NCBI GenBank assembly: GCA_022885665.1
Contig: JAGQDJ010000051.1
Location: 801,155-865,154 of the forward strand
Length of the DNA stretch: 64,000 nt
Direction of reading: 5' to 3'
Origin: Triops longicaudatus
Taxonomy: Eukaryota; Arthropoda; Branchiopoda; Notostraca; Triopsidae
Both the position numbers and the translations under genes were made by a program. How positions within the stretch are numbered: the first letter of the stretch is position 1; each line of letters opens with the position of its first letter. Under the pieces are notes generated by a model that saw only the letters and a list, made by a program, of their open reading frames with translations, searched no databases and was not told where the DNA came from. Shown here one piece after another: positions 38,257-50,604 of this stretch.

Positions 38257-41044
38257 TTCGTTATTATTTCACAAGAATTCAAAACTATCGATTAGTGCGA
38301 ATGTGTATAAAAACCGTCCTATATAAAGAACTTCGGATGTAACAAAGCCTTTTTCTGCGCCCGAAGAGGGTCGTTATCGCGAAACTTTGAGTTATTGCAC
38401 TAAACGCATATTTGTTTGTTTTCGTCGAATTTGTATTTGTTACTTAGTTTGGCAGTTTGAAAACGAATCCATTCGATTGTCCGCCGACATGCCTTTTCTA
38501 TTGTTGAAGTTTAATGCCACGACTAGGTTGCATTTGAGCTTTTATTCTCACTAAAACGTACAAAATTGTGTAATTTACCTTCAGTTACTCGAAAAGAGTT
38601 AAACAGATGAAAAATTTTTAGAAAATAAACCAATAGTGAAAATATTTAGTAAGTAATACCTTTATCCCTTTGACCGTACGATGAACTCAACATTTGTTCT
38701 TTCAGTACCCAAGCGACAACGGAAGAAAAAATAGAACATTCTCCGTTGGCAACCTTGTTCACCAAATTTCCTTGCACGGCGAGTTATAATATCTTCCGCT
38801 TTGAAGAGAAAAATGTCACATTACGATGAATCCTTGATGCGTGGCGTCCCAAGTCTTAGAATTGCCTACCTCGTGTAGCACTGAAAACTCACTGTTTCGG
38901 AAGCCAAACGCCGTTGTTATCCTTGTGCGCCGTATTGTATTTTATTTTTAGCATTTTTTTAACTGTGTTGGAAATTCAGATTGCTTATTTAGCATGACTG
39001 TGTGATAAAATTTTAGCGTTTCGTATAAAAATATTCACGGGAAAAGTAAGCTTATGGGGTCAGGAATGCGTCCCAAATTTCCTTGTCTCCAAGAATGTTA
39101 AGAGCGTAACAATGTCAACGATACCCACTTACGCGTTTTCTTTCAAGATTTCTACTGAGAATATGCCATCAGCACTAAAGCAGTTTTCCCGGTTGAACGA
39201 GGAACGATTTGTGGACGAAAAATACAAAATGCAGCGTTTTAGGGAGATGGAGGAAGAAAATAGAATCGGTCAGCGATCCTTTTGTGACGCTTGAGTGCTT
39301 AACTGAAGGAACTGGAGGCAATTTTTAACCCGGCATTCCACTGCATTGCGTTAGTAAGTAAGTTTTCAACCCACACCCCGAGATTCCTGGCTGGCCTGTG
39401 CTCTCTTTAAAAGCGTTTGTAAATGTAGTAACAGTAGTAACGATATATACGAAGCGAAGCATTGTCAGCAGGAAAAAAAAAGTCCTCGAGCTGGGTCAGT
39501 TTCCTTTTTTACTGTGCACCAAACCGAGACCCCTTGGTGCGCTAAGTTTTCGCTTCGGGCTCTTTTTACCCTCAAGTTTTCCGAAGGGGGATGCCTCCAA
39601 GCCTTCTTCGTCGTGATAGAAAAAGAAAAGCCTGGACACCCCTTTTTTCTTGCTGTAAGCTTTTTCAAAGTTGGGATACAAGAGCGCACTGGAACTCAGT
39701 CGAGTTTTGTTTACTCCAGTCAAATCGAGAATGATCATAGAAAGGAGAGAGTTCGAGAAGCCGAAAAAGAAAAAAGGCGAGAAATACTTGTCCTTTTTAT
39801 GGTTTCCCTTTCCTTTTTTAACAGGGAGTAACACCAACGCTTGGGCTCTGTGGCAGAAGAAATTATGTACTGTAAAATGATCTTGCTAACACATTAGGGA
39901 AAGATGGATCTTTCAGCGTTAGGAAGTGAAGAGGGTTTGGGTGATTTTTTTCTCTGACGGATCGTTAACACAGTTTTAAAGCTCAGTTTGTGAAAGAGAG
40001 CGGAGTGATTTAAGGTGGTAGTTGGCAGTTCTCTGGTGGGTTATTAATGATGCGTCTGGAACGCAAAAATGGCTTAAAGTGAACCTGTTGAATTTGGTCA
40101 AGTCGAGAGCTTCAGCAGGTTCAAGGGAAATTCAACTACGTACTTTTCTCCTCTCCCTCAATTTGCTCGTATCACAAGCGCTTCCTGTAGGCAAAAACTT
40201 CACTACACTTACAAGTAACCTTTCTTGAATATAACCTGGGCCTAACCTAACCTGGCCTGACTAAACTAACCTAAATAAACCTAACCAAACTGGCCTATCT
40301 TTCGCATTGATTTCCCTATGGTTTGCATGGGCGCGCGAGGAATAAAGGACTTAAAATCTGTCAAAATGAGTTAAGTTAGGTCACAGTATAAGTGTTACAT
40401 GGTAGGGCGTCAGGACCATCGCTCAATGTTTTGTGCCTACTTTCTCGGTCTCAAGACGATATAGTACTCGCGAAAATAGGAGGTCATGAAGTTTAAATGT
40501 GGTCTTTTTAAAAACAAACTAATTCTATGAATTTTCGAAAAAAATCTCAACGATTTCGGTATGAGATGCTACGAATCTAAGCTTTAGTGCTGGAAACTTA
40601 CGAGCAAATGTTGAGTATTTATATATTTGTCAACATAACCTTAACCATTTAGCATGTGATTCAATTTTAATTACGATATTATATTTATATTCATTTTAAA
40701 TTTCAATTACCTTATCATTCAATTAGGCACATCGTAATCTTAAACTTGAACTTTATTTTCATATTTTATTTTGAAAAATATTTATTTTGGATAGCGAACG
40801 CTCTCCGACAACTAGTTTTTAAGTAATGGGCGAAGTCTATTGAGAAGCACTCTGGCTATATGACTTAACATTGACAATGCCCAGGTTTGCTCTACTGTTA
40901 CATGTGCTTGTGATTTCGCAATACGTGGCATACTGATTCTGTTTAGAAGTCCCGTGAACGTTAATAAATGGAAAAATTCTGGAATGTGAGGTATGTGTTG
41001 GCAAAGACCGCGATTTTCACATTCTTTCGTCTTTAGAAATTTCA
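38257..41044. other. Intergenic, no gene seen
   Basis: 39.45-39.85 kb has frames open on both strands, biased to Lys/Phe codons by purine/pyrimidine runs. The CCTAAC-type repeat lies at 40232. Confidence 0.45.
40232..40298 (+). repeat. Degenerate CCTAAC-type short repeat
   Basis: About 67 bp built of variants of CCTAACC/CCTAAA (CCTAACCTAACC at its core). It resembles decayed telomere-type (TTAGG/TTAGGG) sequence but is too diverged to assign. Confidence 0.5.
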
Positions 41045-41412
41045 TCTTGCCTTTCAACCGACCTGTTGATATACCCAGTGGCCCATTTCGGAAGTACGGA
41101 CCAAACGAGGAAAATTCTTCTTCATTAATCACGAGTTTAACTCAAACTAGTCGTGGTGTTAGATACGAAACAACAGGTTTGGGCAACTATTAAATTTGGG
41201 TTCAGTGATAGAAAACTTTTACGACTAACTTGGTCAAAGGTTGAAACCGGAACACACTAGCGCAAAGGAAGTTAACAGTAAGGGCAAAAGGATTGATTGT
41301 TGCAACAATGAATTCTCCTTTACAGTATAACGTATAGCAAAGGTCATACAGCGACCAACGGTATTACGTTTTAGTACTTAATAATATTTCCCTTTCGCAT
41401 TGATCCGAAACA
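41045..41412 (-). repeat. Dispersed repeat R6, copy 2
   Basis: Inverted copy of 15172-15530. A 106-codon minus-strand frame (40812-41132) starts in it and runs into the flank (EEEFSSFGPYFRNGPLGIST). Copy 1 does not preserve that frame, so I regard it as chance or long dead. Confidence 0.7.
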
Positions 41413-44400
41413 CCCAATATGCAAGTTTTGTTCGATTCTTTTGGTCAATGAAAAGTCTTTTCAAACTTCTGGTAGTGGCCAACAGGTCCTAGCGAACCTT
41501 AAACACATTCTTTTTAATTGGAATGTTCCCACCCCAACTATCCAGAAATGTTGTTTGAAACTTTTCCAAGGATGACGCCCCGGAATTAGGTACTGGAGCG
41601 TTTTCGGGGGCCGGAAGCTCGAGTCACCTCCGTGTTTCCTTTCCCATCAAAAAGCCCCCGCCATTAAAACTGTTTTGGAAGTCAAAGCTTGAAGCTTTTT
41701 CAAAAGAGGATGTTTTCTCTAAGAAATTTGTATTGAAAACTTCCCAACGTTGCACTATACATGGAGACAATTCTTCCGATAGTCGGCAAAGAACTTAAGA
41801 ACAACAAAAAAATCTATTATAGCCCGCATCAATTAGGACCTTTAATAGGTTAAGAAGGTTTTCATGTGGGGAACAGCATCTGTTACAAAAATGTTCGGAA
41901 TACCCGTTTTTACTAAGGCCTCTAGTTTATTATACAGTTTGGCCGCTTCTCTTTTGACATTATAGATAAAAAATCCTTGTCGACAATTCCCGGTAATGAC
42001 GTAGCATTCTTATGCGCTCCTGTTTCGCTGCATTTACAAACTTTCGCGTCTTGATCAAAGCTGTGAGGGACTTTTTATTCACTTTATGTAAATTATTATT
42101 AAATAATTACGGTACATTATTATTTACTGAATAATACTTTAGTAGTATGGTTAATAAACTTGTGGGACACTTCGTGTTAAACAATGCACTTTTATGAGAA
42201 CTTATCGGATAGTGTCATAACATTAGGGAAGTCAGAATTTGTGTGGGAGAGAAAAAGATCTATTTCACTGGGAACTTTCGTACAAGACTGTTTTGGAGTC
42301 AGTAGCCTCGTTTCTTACAGAGTAGTGAGCTGTCAAAGGTCAGCATCTCCGAAGCAGAGGACAGGTCATCGTCAAAAGCTGGCAAGGACGGATGTGAAAA
42401 CCCGGCGAAGACTTGTCAAGTTCTCGATTCCCAAGGGATCCATCCTGTTTCCCACGTCCTTCCTGTTGCTTAGTGTTCGTAGTCGCATTCGCTCATACAA
42501 AACCCTCCATTCCTTACACACATAAAAAAACTCCTAATAACTCGCCCAAATCACACATGCCCTCCACAAAAAAAAATTCTTAAATTTCTTTTCCCTTTCA
42601 TTCGTTTTCGCTCCCAATTGAGAAAGATTTTATCTCTTAGCGTTTCATTTAATACACAGAATATTAATACGTGTCAAGAAAGAGGAATATATGTTCCACA
42701 AGCGAAAGCGAACCAAAAAGGGGCTGTAACGTGGGGAAAAAAAGGGGGGCTAAGTCTTCCTGTTCTCGACTCAGCGAGTCTGTGAACCTTTTTTTTTTCA
42801 TATTCTTCATCCTCTCCTCTCTTTAAAGCAGCTCATAAATTAATGGGGAAGGAAGATAAGACGCTGTTGTAAAAGGATTCCCAGGACTGGGGCATTTGCA
42901 CGAAGGGGGGGGGGGNGGCGAGTATGTGAGGTGGTTTTCTCAGAAACTTCTAACCATAAGCCTCTTATGGCCTTAACATGGGTACTTTCTTACGCAATTT
43001 TGCAACTTCTTGTTTTGGGGTTCTTCAACTACATGTCAACTTAATGGTGACATATTTTTTCATATTCGTGATTGTCGTGTACATTTCCATTTCCAACTTC
43101 ATTAAAAACGTTACAACTAGGGAACCAAAATTCAACTACATTTTAAAAATACTGGCAAAGAATACATAACAGAAATTTTTATGAACAAGTAAACTAGGAG
43201 CAGACCAATGAAACCCTAGAGCAATGAAAAAGGCTCAAAGGCTCAAATAAAGAAAATAATAATTCTGTTGACGAATATTCCAAATAGTTCTGATAATGAT
43301 CGAACTAAAGTTTGAGAGTTTTAATCTGTCGCACCATTAGGATACTTGGGAATTTAGAAACGTCTAGTTTAATTCGCTTTTACTATGTATATATTGTTTT
43401 TTGCAAACTCCCGTTTGCTTTTTCCTAGTAAACCCGAACGCCATATCGAGAGACACATTTGCTTTTCAGGAAACGAACCGTTAGCGGATTGGCACATCAT
43501 CGCTACTTTACATGTTTCTGCGTCTTATATGGAAATCTTGGACTCGCGACATGCGAGGCGTACAAAGAAAAAAAAAGTCGAAGTCCTTCGTGACATTCAT
43601 TCCTCAGAAATCGAGACATTCATTTCTATGCAAAGCTTCATGGCAAGGTTTCTTCTATTTCTTTTTTTTTTTTTTTAAAGTAAGTATAACTGTATTAGGT
43701 GTTCCCACTACCCATCGCAACTGCTTTTTTTTTCATCTGTCTACGATTTGAGACTTGGACAATTGACATACAATGTTTTCACTTCCAATTAAGGATCTTG
43801 ACTAGATTTGCGCACAACCAGTGTTCCATTCTGCTATGACCGCACTAGACAGCGAACAAAACTTAATTGCGAAGACTGGTCGCAAGCAGGTCTGTGTTAC
43901 TCGTTGACTCATCAGCATTGCTCTTGCGTACTTACTTGTCAATGATGAATATGTGGCCAATAAAAAATACTTAAAAATTGCTGTAACTGTGTTACAATTG
44001 ACACTACAGTACATGTTGCTTAGACAATCCCAAGCACACATGTGTTATTTTACTTGCTAAAAAAGTGCGCACAAGAAATGCGTCTATTATACCTGTTTGA
44101 TATCGCGGACTCATACCGACATGAGACTGTCATGGCTGACATCTTGCGGATCCTTACGGGATACCTAAGGCTCTTATGGGCAAACAGCACAGGAAATTAT
44201 TTAGGCCATAGCGCAAAGTTTGTTAGATATTCCAGACTGTCTTTCCGACAGCAATGATAAAGAGAAATAAGCCTACTGATTTTCGAAGAGATTTTCTTAA
44301 ACTATTGCGTTAGAAATTTGCAAATAAGGAACACATTTGTAACCTTTGGAAGGAACAATAATTTCAAAAATCGGGCCACCATAGTCGCTATATTATTTTT

Positions 44401-44937
44401 TAAATTAATTTTCAGAAGAAACAGGGTTGCAATCCGATAATTAGTTTTTGAGTTATGAGTTGAATAGTTTTTGCCAATCTGTTCTCGTGGCGTAAAAACA
44501 TGAGATGGAGTGGGAATGCAAATGGAAAAATTACAGTGCTTGCAACGACATCTATAGGGTTGAACTGTCCCAAGCTCAGTTATCCCGTAGCCTTAAGGAA
44601 CCGCAACAATGAAAGAAAAGTCCGACAACATCTACAGCCAAGTCACGTTTTATAGATATAAAAAAATCATTATACGACGCAAATTTCTTATGGGTCTGGA
44701 GCTTCAGTGCTCCATGATATCTGTAGAGGCAAAGCGACGCCATGTTTTTTTCTATAGTCTATGAAGCATTTTTAGTGTTCACTTTTAGCTTCTTGGCGAT
44801 CAAAAGAAGCAAATCTCGATGCCTTTTCAAAAAAATGGCCCGCAAATGTGAAAATAAATCACGGCGTAATATTTTAATTCTACGCCTATCATGGCGGACG
44901 TCACATTAACGTTTTGGTCAGTATAATGAAATACAGA
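41413..44937. other. Intergenic, no gene seen
   Basis: Contains a 113-codon plus frame (42184-42525) of basic, Ser-rich composition without recognisable domain, and the assembly N. Confidence 0.45.
42905..42918 (+). other. Poly-G tract containing an undetermined base
   Basis: Eleven G then N at 42916 then GG. The sole ambiguous base in the window falls in a homopolymer, which fits sequencing stalling there. Confidence 0.9.
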
Positions 44938-45251
44938 CAAAACGTGAGAATTCAGTCAAACCTTCGCGGATTTTCAATCACAACCTCATCATTTAACACA
45001 CTCCTATATAAAGACATTATTCTCCCTTCTGAAGGCATACAATTCTCTCAAATATTTAATTAATCGAACTAATAATAAATTCAATTAATCGACGGCCATC
45101 GTCGAAATCTTTTATTTCTGGTTCAATTCATTAAATGTTTGAGAGGATTGTTTGCCTCCCGAAGGGAGAACAATGCCTACATGGGGACGTATTAGACGAT
45201 GAGACTATAACTGAAAACCCTTCGACGTTTTGCGTGAATTCTCACGTTTTG
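44938..45251. mobile_element. Foldback element / long imperfect palindrome
   Basis: Left arm (from CAAAACGTGAGAATTCA) and right arm (ending TGAATTCTCACGTTTTG) are inverted copies along ~140 bp each, including CATTATTCTCCCTTCTGAAG against its inverted partner. The spacer is ~30 bp around 45090. The transcript of either strand would fold into a long hairpin. No ORF. Confidence 0.75.
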
Positions 45252-48200
45252 CCACTATATATAGGCCTATAAGGTTGTTTTACTCGACAAACAATTAAGC
45301 ACTGATATATATTTGAAAGTTAGTTAAACATATGTCGACTATGCAAGCTACGGGTGGTTACCAGCTAAGATTAATAGAGTAATAGCAAACTACAGTTGAC
45401 TGATTCAATGTTGCCATCTTTGCAAACCGTAACTTTGCAGCTTTGATACTTGTGAGTCTTTTCTAGACCCTTTTAGTGTGATAGATATTCCTAATTCACA
45501 AAATAGACACCGCATTGTTACTTATATCACTAGTAAGTCACCACACGCGAGTTTCATTGTTGCTCGTTTTCGGTTGAAACTGAACAGTCATAACAACCGC
45601 ACTTCATATCGTATCGTTGCGCGCAGTAGTACAAAAAACAAGAAAACTTGGAACAATTTATAGCCTATTCCCTCGTTCACACTGAGACCTATTTATGGTA
45701 TTTTTTCGGATTCTTAGGTGAAATTAAAAAACGTGATATGCTATATAAAATATTTTGACCGAACGCAACTTTCCTTTTCAACATTCTGTAAAACATAAAA
45801 AAAATCACCAGTATTGGTGATCTTCACAGTATTTGGTATGTAAGTCTCTATGCCTAGACTGAAGATACACGTTAAGTTTGGAAAGCTTACATAATAAGGT
45901 TATCGAGAAAAAAAAATGAAGTAACTTGCCATTTAACCTGTACGTTTTTTTGTAAAATATCAACCAGTACCATAGTACCAAATATAGTTCCCGACAGGAA
46001 ACCAAAGGAAAACCCTTTGAGGTACTTACCGGGACCTATAGATTATTATCGCGTTCGTAATATGTGATTGGCAGTGGATGTGGTCGGACTTGTCTTTCAT
46101 TGTTACGGTTCTTACCAATGTACAGAAATGTGATTTTTGACCATGTTTTTTCTGAATTGGAATTTTCAAAATTTATCGCAATGCACTAAATACGCGCATC
46201 CGATTTTGTCGACTACACACCAGTCCCAACCGGTTGGCAAATTCGGAGTTCTATTGTAGTCTGCTTAAAGAACCGTTTGCACCGAAATTTGTGTACCAAG
46301 CCTACCTCTGTGAATTATTAGATAATTCCAAAGTTTAACAAGCCTCAGGGTAAATGGCGTCTACCAAGGGTGTGCAAAAGGGCGTCTACCCTTAACACGT
46401 GCAACCTACAAGCTTTTTTCCCTTTCATATATAGATTTGTAGTGTAGGCGGCTTTTGGGCAGGGATTTTTCGAATAAGCGTATTTGACCTCTTGCCGAGT
46501 ATATTCGAACATAAAATGTGTACTGAATTTACTTTATATTAAGCTATGAATTGAGATAAAGCGATGGGTGTAAAAGGTTATTGCAGCATTTTAGTTTAAC
46601 AATTTTGGGCCACGTCTTTACGTTAGACAACGCAAGCTTAAGTAGACGGCAATTGGGCACCTTACTCAATGTATGTATTTAAGGATCAAGTTACTGTAAC
46701 CTGTCGTTTTTCAAACGTTCTTCACACCCAGTTTTAAAAATAAGAATCCGAGACGCTTCTAGACTTGTCCCCAAGACGAGAAGACACCCAATTGAGTTGC
46801 ATTCAAACGTTAGAACCGGGACAAAGTTTTGGCGGTTTGGGGCATGTTAATTTGCATAATAACAAGCCCTTTTCTCGGGTACTGATTCGTTTGCCTTTGA
46901 CTCTGACCTTTAGTAAACTTTACTTTAGGCACAAGACTACCTTTTATAATGTGAAAAGGTGTTTAGGGAGGGGGCTAAGATGACGGTGAGTGATTACGAG
47001 ACAAACAGCTTCAAAAGGAGGCGGGGCCACTTGGGTTTTGTAAATCAGTGACCTTTGAGCCTTCGCCCTTCGTCAATGTTCTTGATCAGATCCTGTCGGC
47101 CCCAAAATGAATGTCGTTTATGGAAACATTTGTGCAAGTTGATTTTCTTACCTCATTACTCATTGTTGCCTCCTACAAGATTTTGAAATATAGGAACAAT
47201 ACCAGCGTTTTCTGTTGGGTCACGTTTCTGTTCTGTGCTCGGTGGCGTCAATCGTTACAATCCCAATTAAAGCTGAGGCGTTTCGGTTGTAAAACGCACT
47301 AAGAATAAAGACAACATCCTTAGAGGGCAAGTTAAAGAACACGAGAGTAAGTCCCTTGAAAAAAAAAATGGAGATAAAAAAAGGAAAAGAGAATTTTAAG
47401 TGTTTTTTTTTGCGTAAATTTGCTTTCAGCAACCGTCTGGGAAAATTGTCGCCGCTGTGGGAACCCAAGGCATCCTCATCTTAGATCGCCGTACAAGGAA
47501 GAGCTTTTAGCGAGAACTTAAATTAGCGAACCCGTAAGGTTCTCGTTTCTCCCAAGGGATTTTCACATTGAACGGACATAGACTCAGCACTTTGCCATCC
47601 AAATATTCGTTCCCCTCAAAAGTTTTCCCAGAGTCCCAACTTGAGAAGCTATAGAAAACCGCGACCTTCAGGTATCTTTATAATTTCCATCAGGACACTT
47701 TAATTGGGACAAGTCACATGCAATGAACATATGCTTTGCCCGTAATACCTACAGATGAAAAATCTCTCAGTATTTGCTTGTTAATTGCAATTATTAGAAA
47801 TAAAAAAAAAATCAGAAGCTCATTTGATAAAAAAAAATCTTAGCTGCTCCTATTGTCAAGAAAACAAAGGGTATACATGTAAACGTCCTTTGGGGCGTTC
47901 GTTTCAATCGAAACCGTATTCTTTTTGCGGTGATTGCATTAATGGTAGCACTAAGCAAGGAATGTGCTGGTGTAATGATGCTCAATAGCAAACTGCAATG
48001 AATCAGTGATGATTAAAGAAGGCAGTGACGAAAATTTAGATCGTTTCCTGTGTATTAAATTTAATCAGATAACCAACTAAAGAGAATGAAGAATAAGATA
48101 AAAAAGTACGACAATCTTTGAAAATCTGCTGCTCGTTAACGTTCATGTTTTTCATTAGTTTTCGTCAGTTGCACCAATAGTACCAATAACTGGCGGAAAC

Positions 48201-50411
48201 TTGTAACGATGAGTACGAGCTTCAAAAATATGTGTTCAGAAACAGTTTTTTTTTTCAGTACAATAATATTTTGTGATTATCTTACAATAATAAAATAATT
48301 GGAGAGCGAGTAATTACGAGCCCAAATTTCACGAAGAAAAACAGCTTTTGGCTTACGTTAAAATCACTACTGCTCGTTCGTGTTGCCAAGTTTTCAATCA
48401 AGAGAAACGAAAGTTGTCGATTCGAATACGAAATCTCTATGTACACGGGCAATGACAGATTTGGTTAAAATCATTGTTTCTGTTTGCTCAAGAAATATAT
48501 TCCAGTTTATGATGAAACGTATGATTAATGATGGTTTCTGTCTGTATGAATATCCCATCGTAGCGAATTGAACGTCGCAAAACTTGAATGGTATATTACC
48601 CTTCAGTTTCACGCATGGAAAGGTTGAAATGGCTGGCAAAAAGTGGGGAAAAAAAGAATGTCTATCCTGGTCACGTCGCATGCGAAATGGAGATTAAATT
48701 GAGAAATAGTTATTTTTGTTCGAATAGAGAGTTGACTGCACTTTGTTGACATTGTAAAGTGAACTGTCGTATGGTAGCAATCATCGTATTCTGAGTTCAC
48801 ATTGACTGGATAGGGTATCAGCGTTACTATCTTTCTAGAGCTACTTGTACAGGAGTTTGCCCGTTTCTGTAAGGCCAAGTTGTGCTTTTCAAATGGGCAA
48901 AACAACTTAGAAGTCTTTACGACTTTATTGGATGTTTTACGAACCTTCACCGCCTTCATAAGTTGAGACTTTGGGCTTGGTAGCGTACTCTTTTAATAAC
49001 AACGTGTTACCGGTTTGGGGGCTTCTCCTCCAAGTTCTCAGGCATCCTTCCCAAGCTTGTAAATTCGTATATATGCGTGTTCTTCCACCTAGTGCTTCCA
49101 TTTCGCTGTGCTCCAACGCCTGGTCGAAGGTCGTGATTTTGTTGGAAGGGACGAACGAGGTATTAGTATGAAGCAGTGCAAAAAAAAAAAACATTCACAG
49201 CTTCTGACTGTTTTAGGCTCTCGTTAGTGCCAAGCGAAAGCTAGTGAAGGGCGTTTTGTTCGGAAAAACTAGTTGAAGAACCTCAGCTCAGAGCTAAGCG
49301 TTTTTGGTGACGTAAAAAGGAGCTGTTGAACTGATTGAAAGCTAACGACAAGATCATTACTCAACGAGAAGAGAACTTGTTTCTCACGATCAGCTTCACA
49401 TAAGCTTACTTTTATGGGCATCATTCTTTGTACAGAGCAATACAGAATGTAAGAAAAATTAATTTGGGACATGTACGTAAAAAGAGATGTGATGTAGCAA
49501 ACATTAAGAAAGTGAAGCAAAAATTATTAGAAATAAATAAAAACAAAAGACGAAACAGGGAAAGTAAGAACTAAACTTTAAAATTTGAAGAGAGAAGGAA
49601 TATGAAAAAATAAGGCTAAAATAAGTAAGAAAATAGGACGAAAAATGAAAAATGAGTTCGTAACAAGGAACTGGCCTTGTTACGGAAATGCTATCCAACC
49701 TTGAGCAAACTGAAATAGTTCGCTGGACGGACCACATATCTTGAGCATATCTTGTCTTGCTCTTAACAAAATTTGGATATGTATTCCAAACTTGGGTGAT
49801 AATGAAACGAAAAAAGGCAAGAACGGGAACGACCTTCAAACCTAACCTACTGTCCCGTTCATGGGAGCCGAAAGAAAGCCGTGGGAACTTCCCTCAAGTC
49901 ACGTGTTTGTTTACGTCGTACATTCTAATAGTGTTTCTTTTTGTAAGGAGCGTTTCTCTTTTGATGTCCGTTTTCTTTTGCTTTCGGGAGGCCCTTTTGC
50001 TGCATTCACACGTTTAATTAATAGGGATATTCCCCCTAAAGGATCTAAAAACGTAAGACGTGCTTCGAATCAGCTCGGTTGGAAGCTGGAGTAGGTTGTT
50101 CTCTTTAATGAATTAATCACGCTCATTAAAAAAAAATCACGAAGGGGAAAAACCTTCCAGTGAACAGTGCTTTTCAACGTAGCTTCTGCATTCGTAGGTT
50201 CATTATTGCAACGTAGGTTCATTATTGAGAAATACCACAAAGTTTTGATATTGCTGATGGAGTTAGAATCCCCCTGGCGACATGTTGGTCTAACAACGAG
50301 TAGAATTTTACAGCATTTCTATGAAAGTAAACGTATGATTTACCCCTGCCGTAGGTCGGACGTATGTTTCACATTCGGCGTGCGTTGTGAGTTATATCTG
50401 AGTTCGTTATA
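45252..50411. other. Intergenic, no gene seen
   Basis: Many short frames. A Cys-rich one at 47785-47988 (CSYCQENKGYTC; CGDC; CWC) lacks a signal peptide or known spacing. 48.9-49.2 kb is mildly GC-richer. Confidence 0.45.
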
Positions 50412-50604
50412 CTGCACTGTACTTTACTTCTTAATAAACATGACCCGAACAAACCTGCTCTATGCTAGCCGCACGCCACCTGTGACAAGCTTGCGGCAAC
50501 GGGTCCAAAACGTTCGAAAGAGCTTGGATTGAGACGCCCTCACGAAACTGCCGTGACGTTAGGTATACGGGAGTTTGTTTGGGTCGTATTTATTGAGAAA
50601 TACT
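50412..50604 (+). mobile_element. Tc1/mariner-style MITE, copy 2
   Basis: Inverted ends built on ATGACCCGAACAAAC and GTTTGTTTGGGTCGTATTTA, then TTGAGAAATACTG. Interior GCCGCACGCCAC.TGTGAC is shared with the 60598 copy. Confidence 0.7.

Noticed and set aside
43512..43751. Lys/Phe-rich frames
   Set aside because: Produced by long A and T runs; no coding character.
47785..47988. Cys-rich 67-codon frame considered as a toxin-like or zinc-finger peptide
   Set aside because: No signal peptide, no regular Cys spacing, begins in A-rich simple sequence and has no supporting neighbours.
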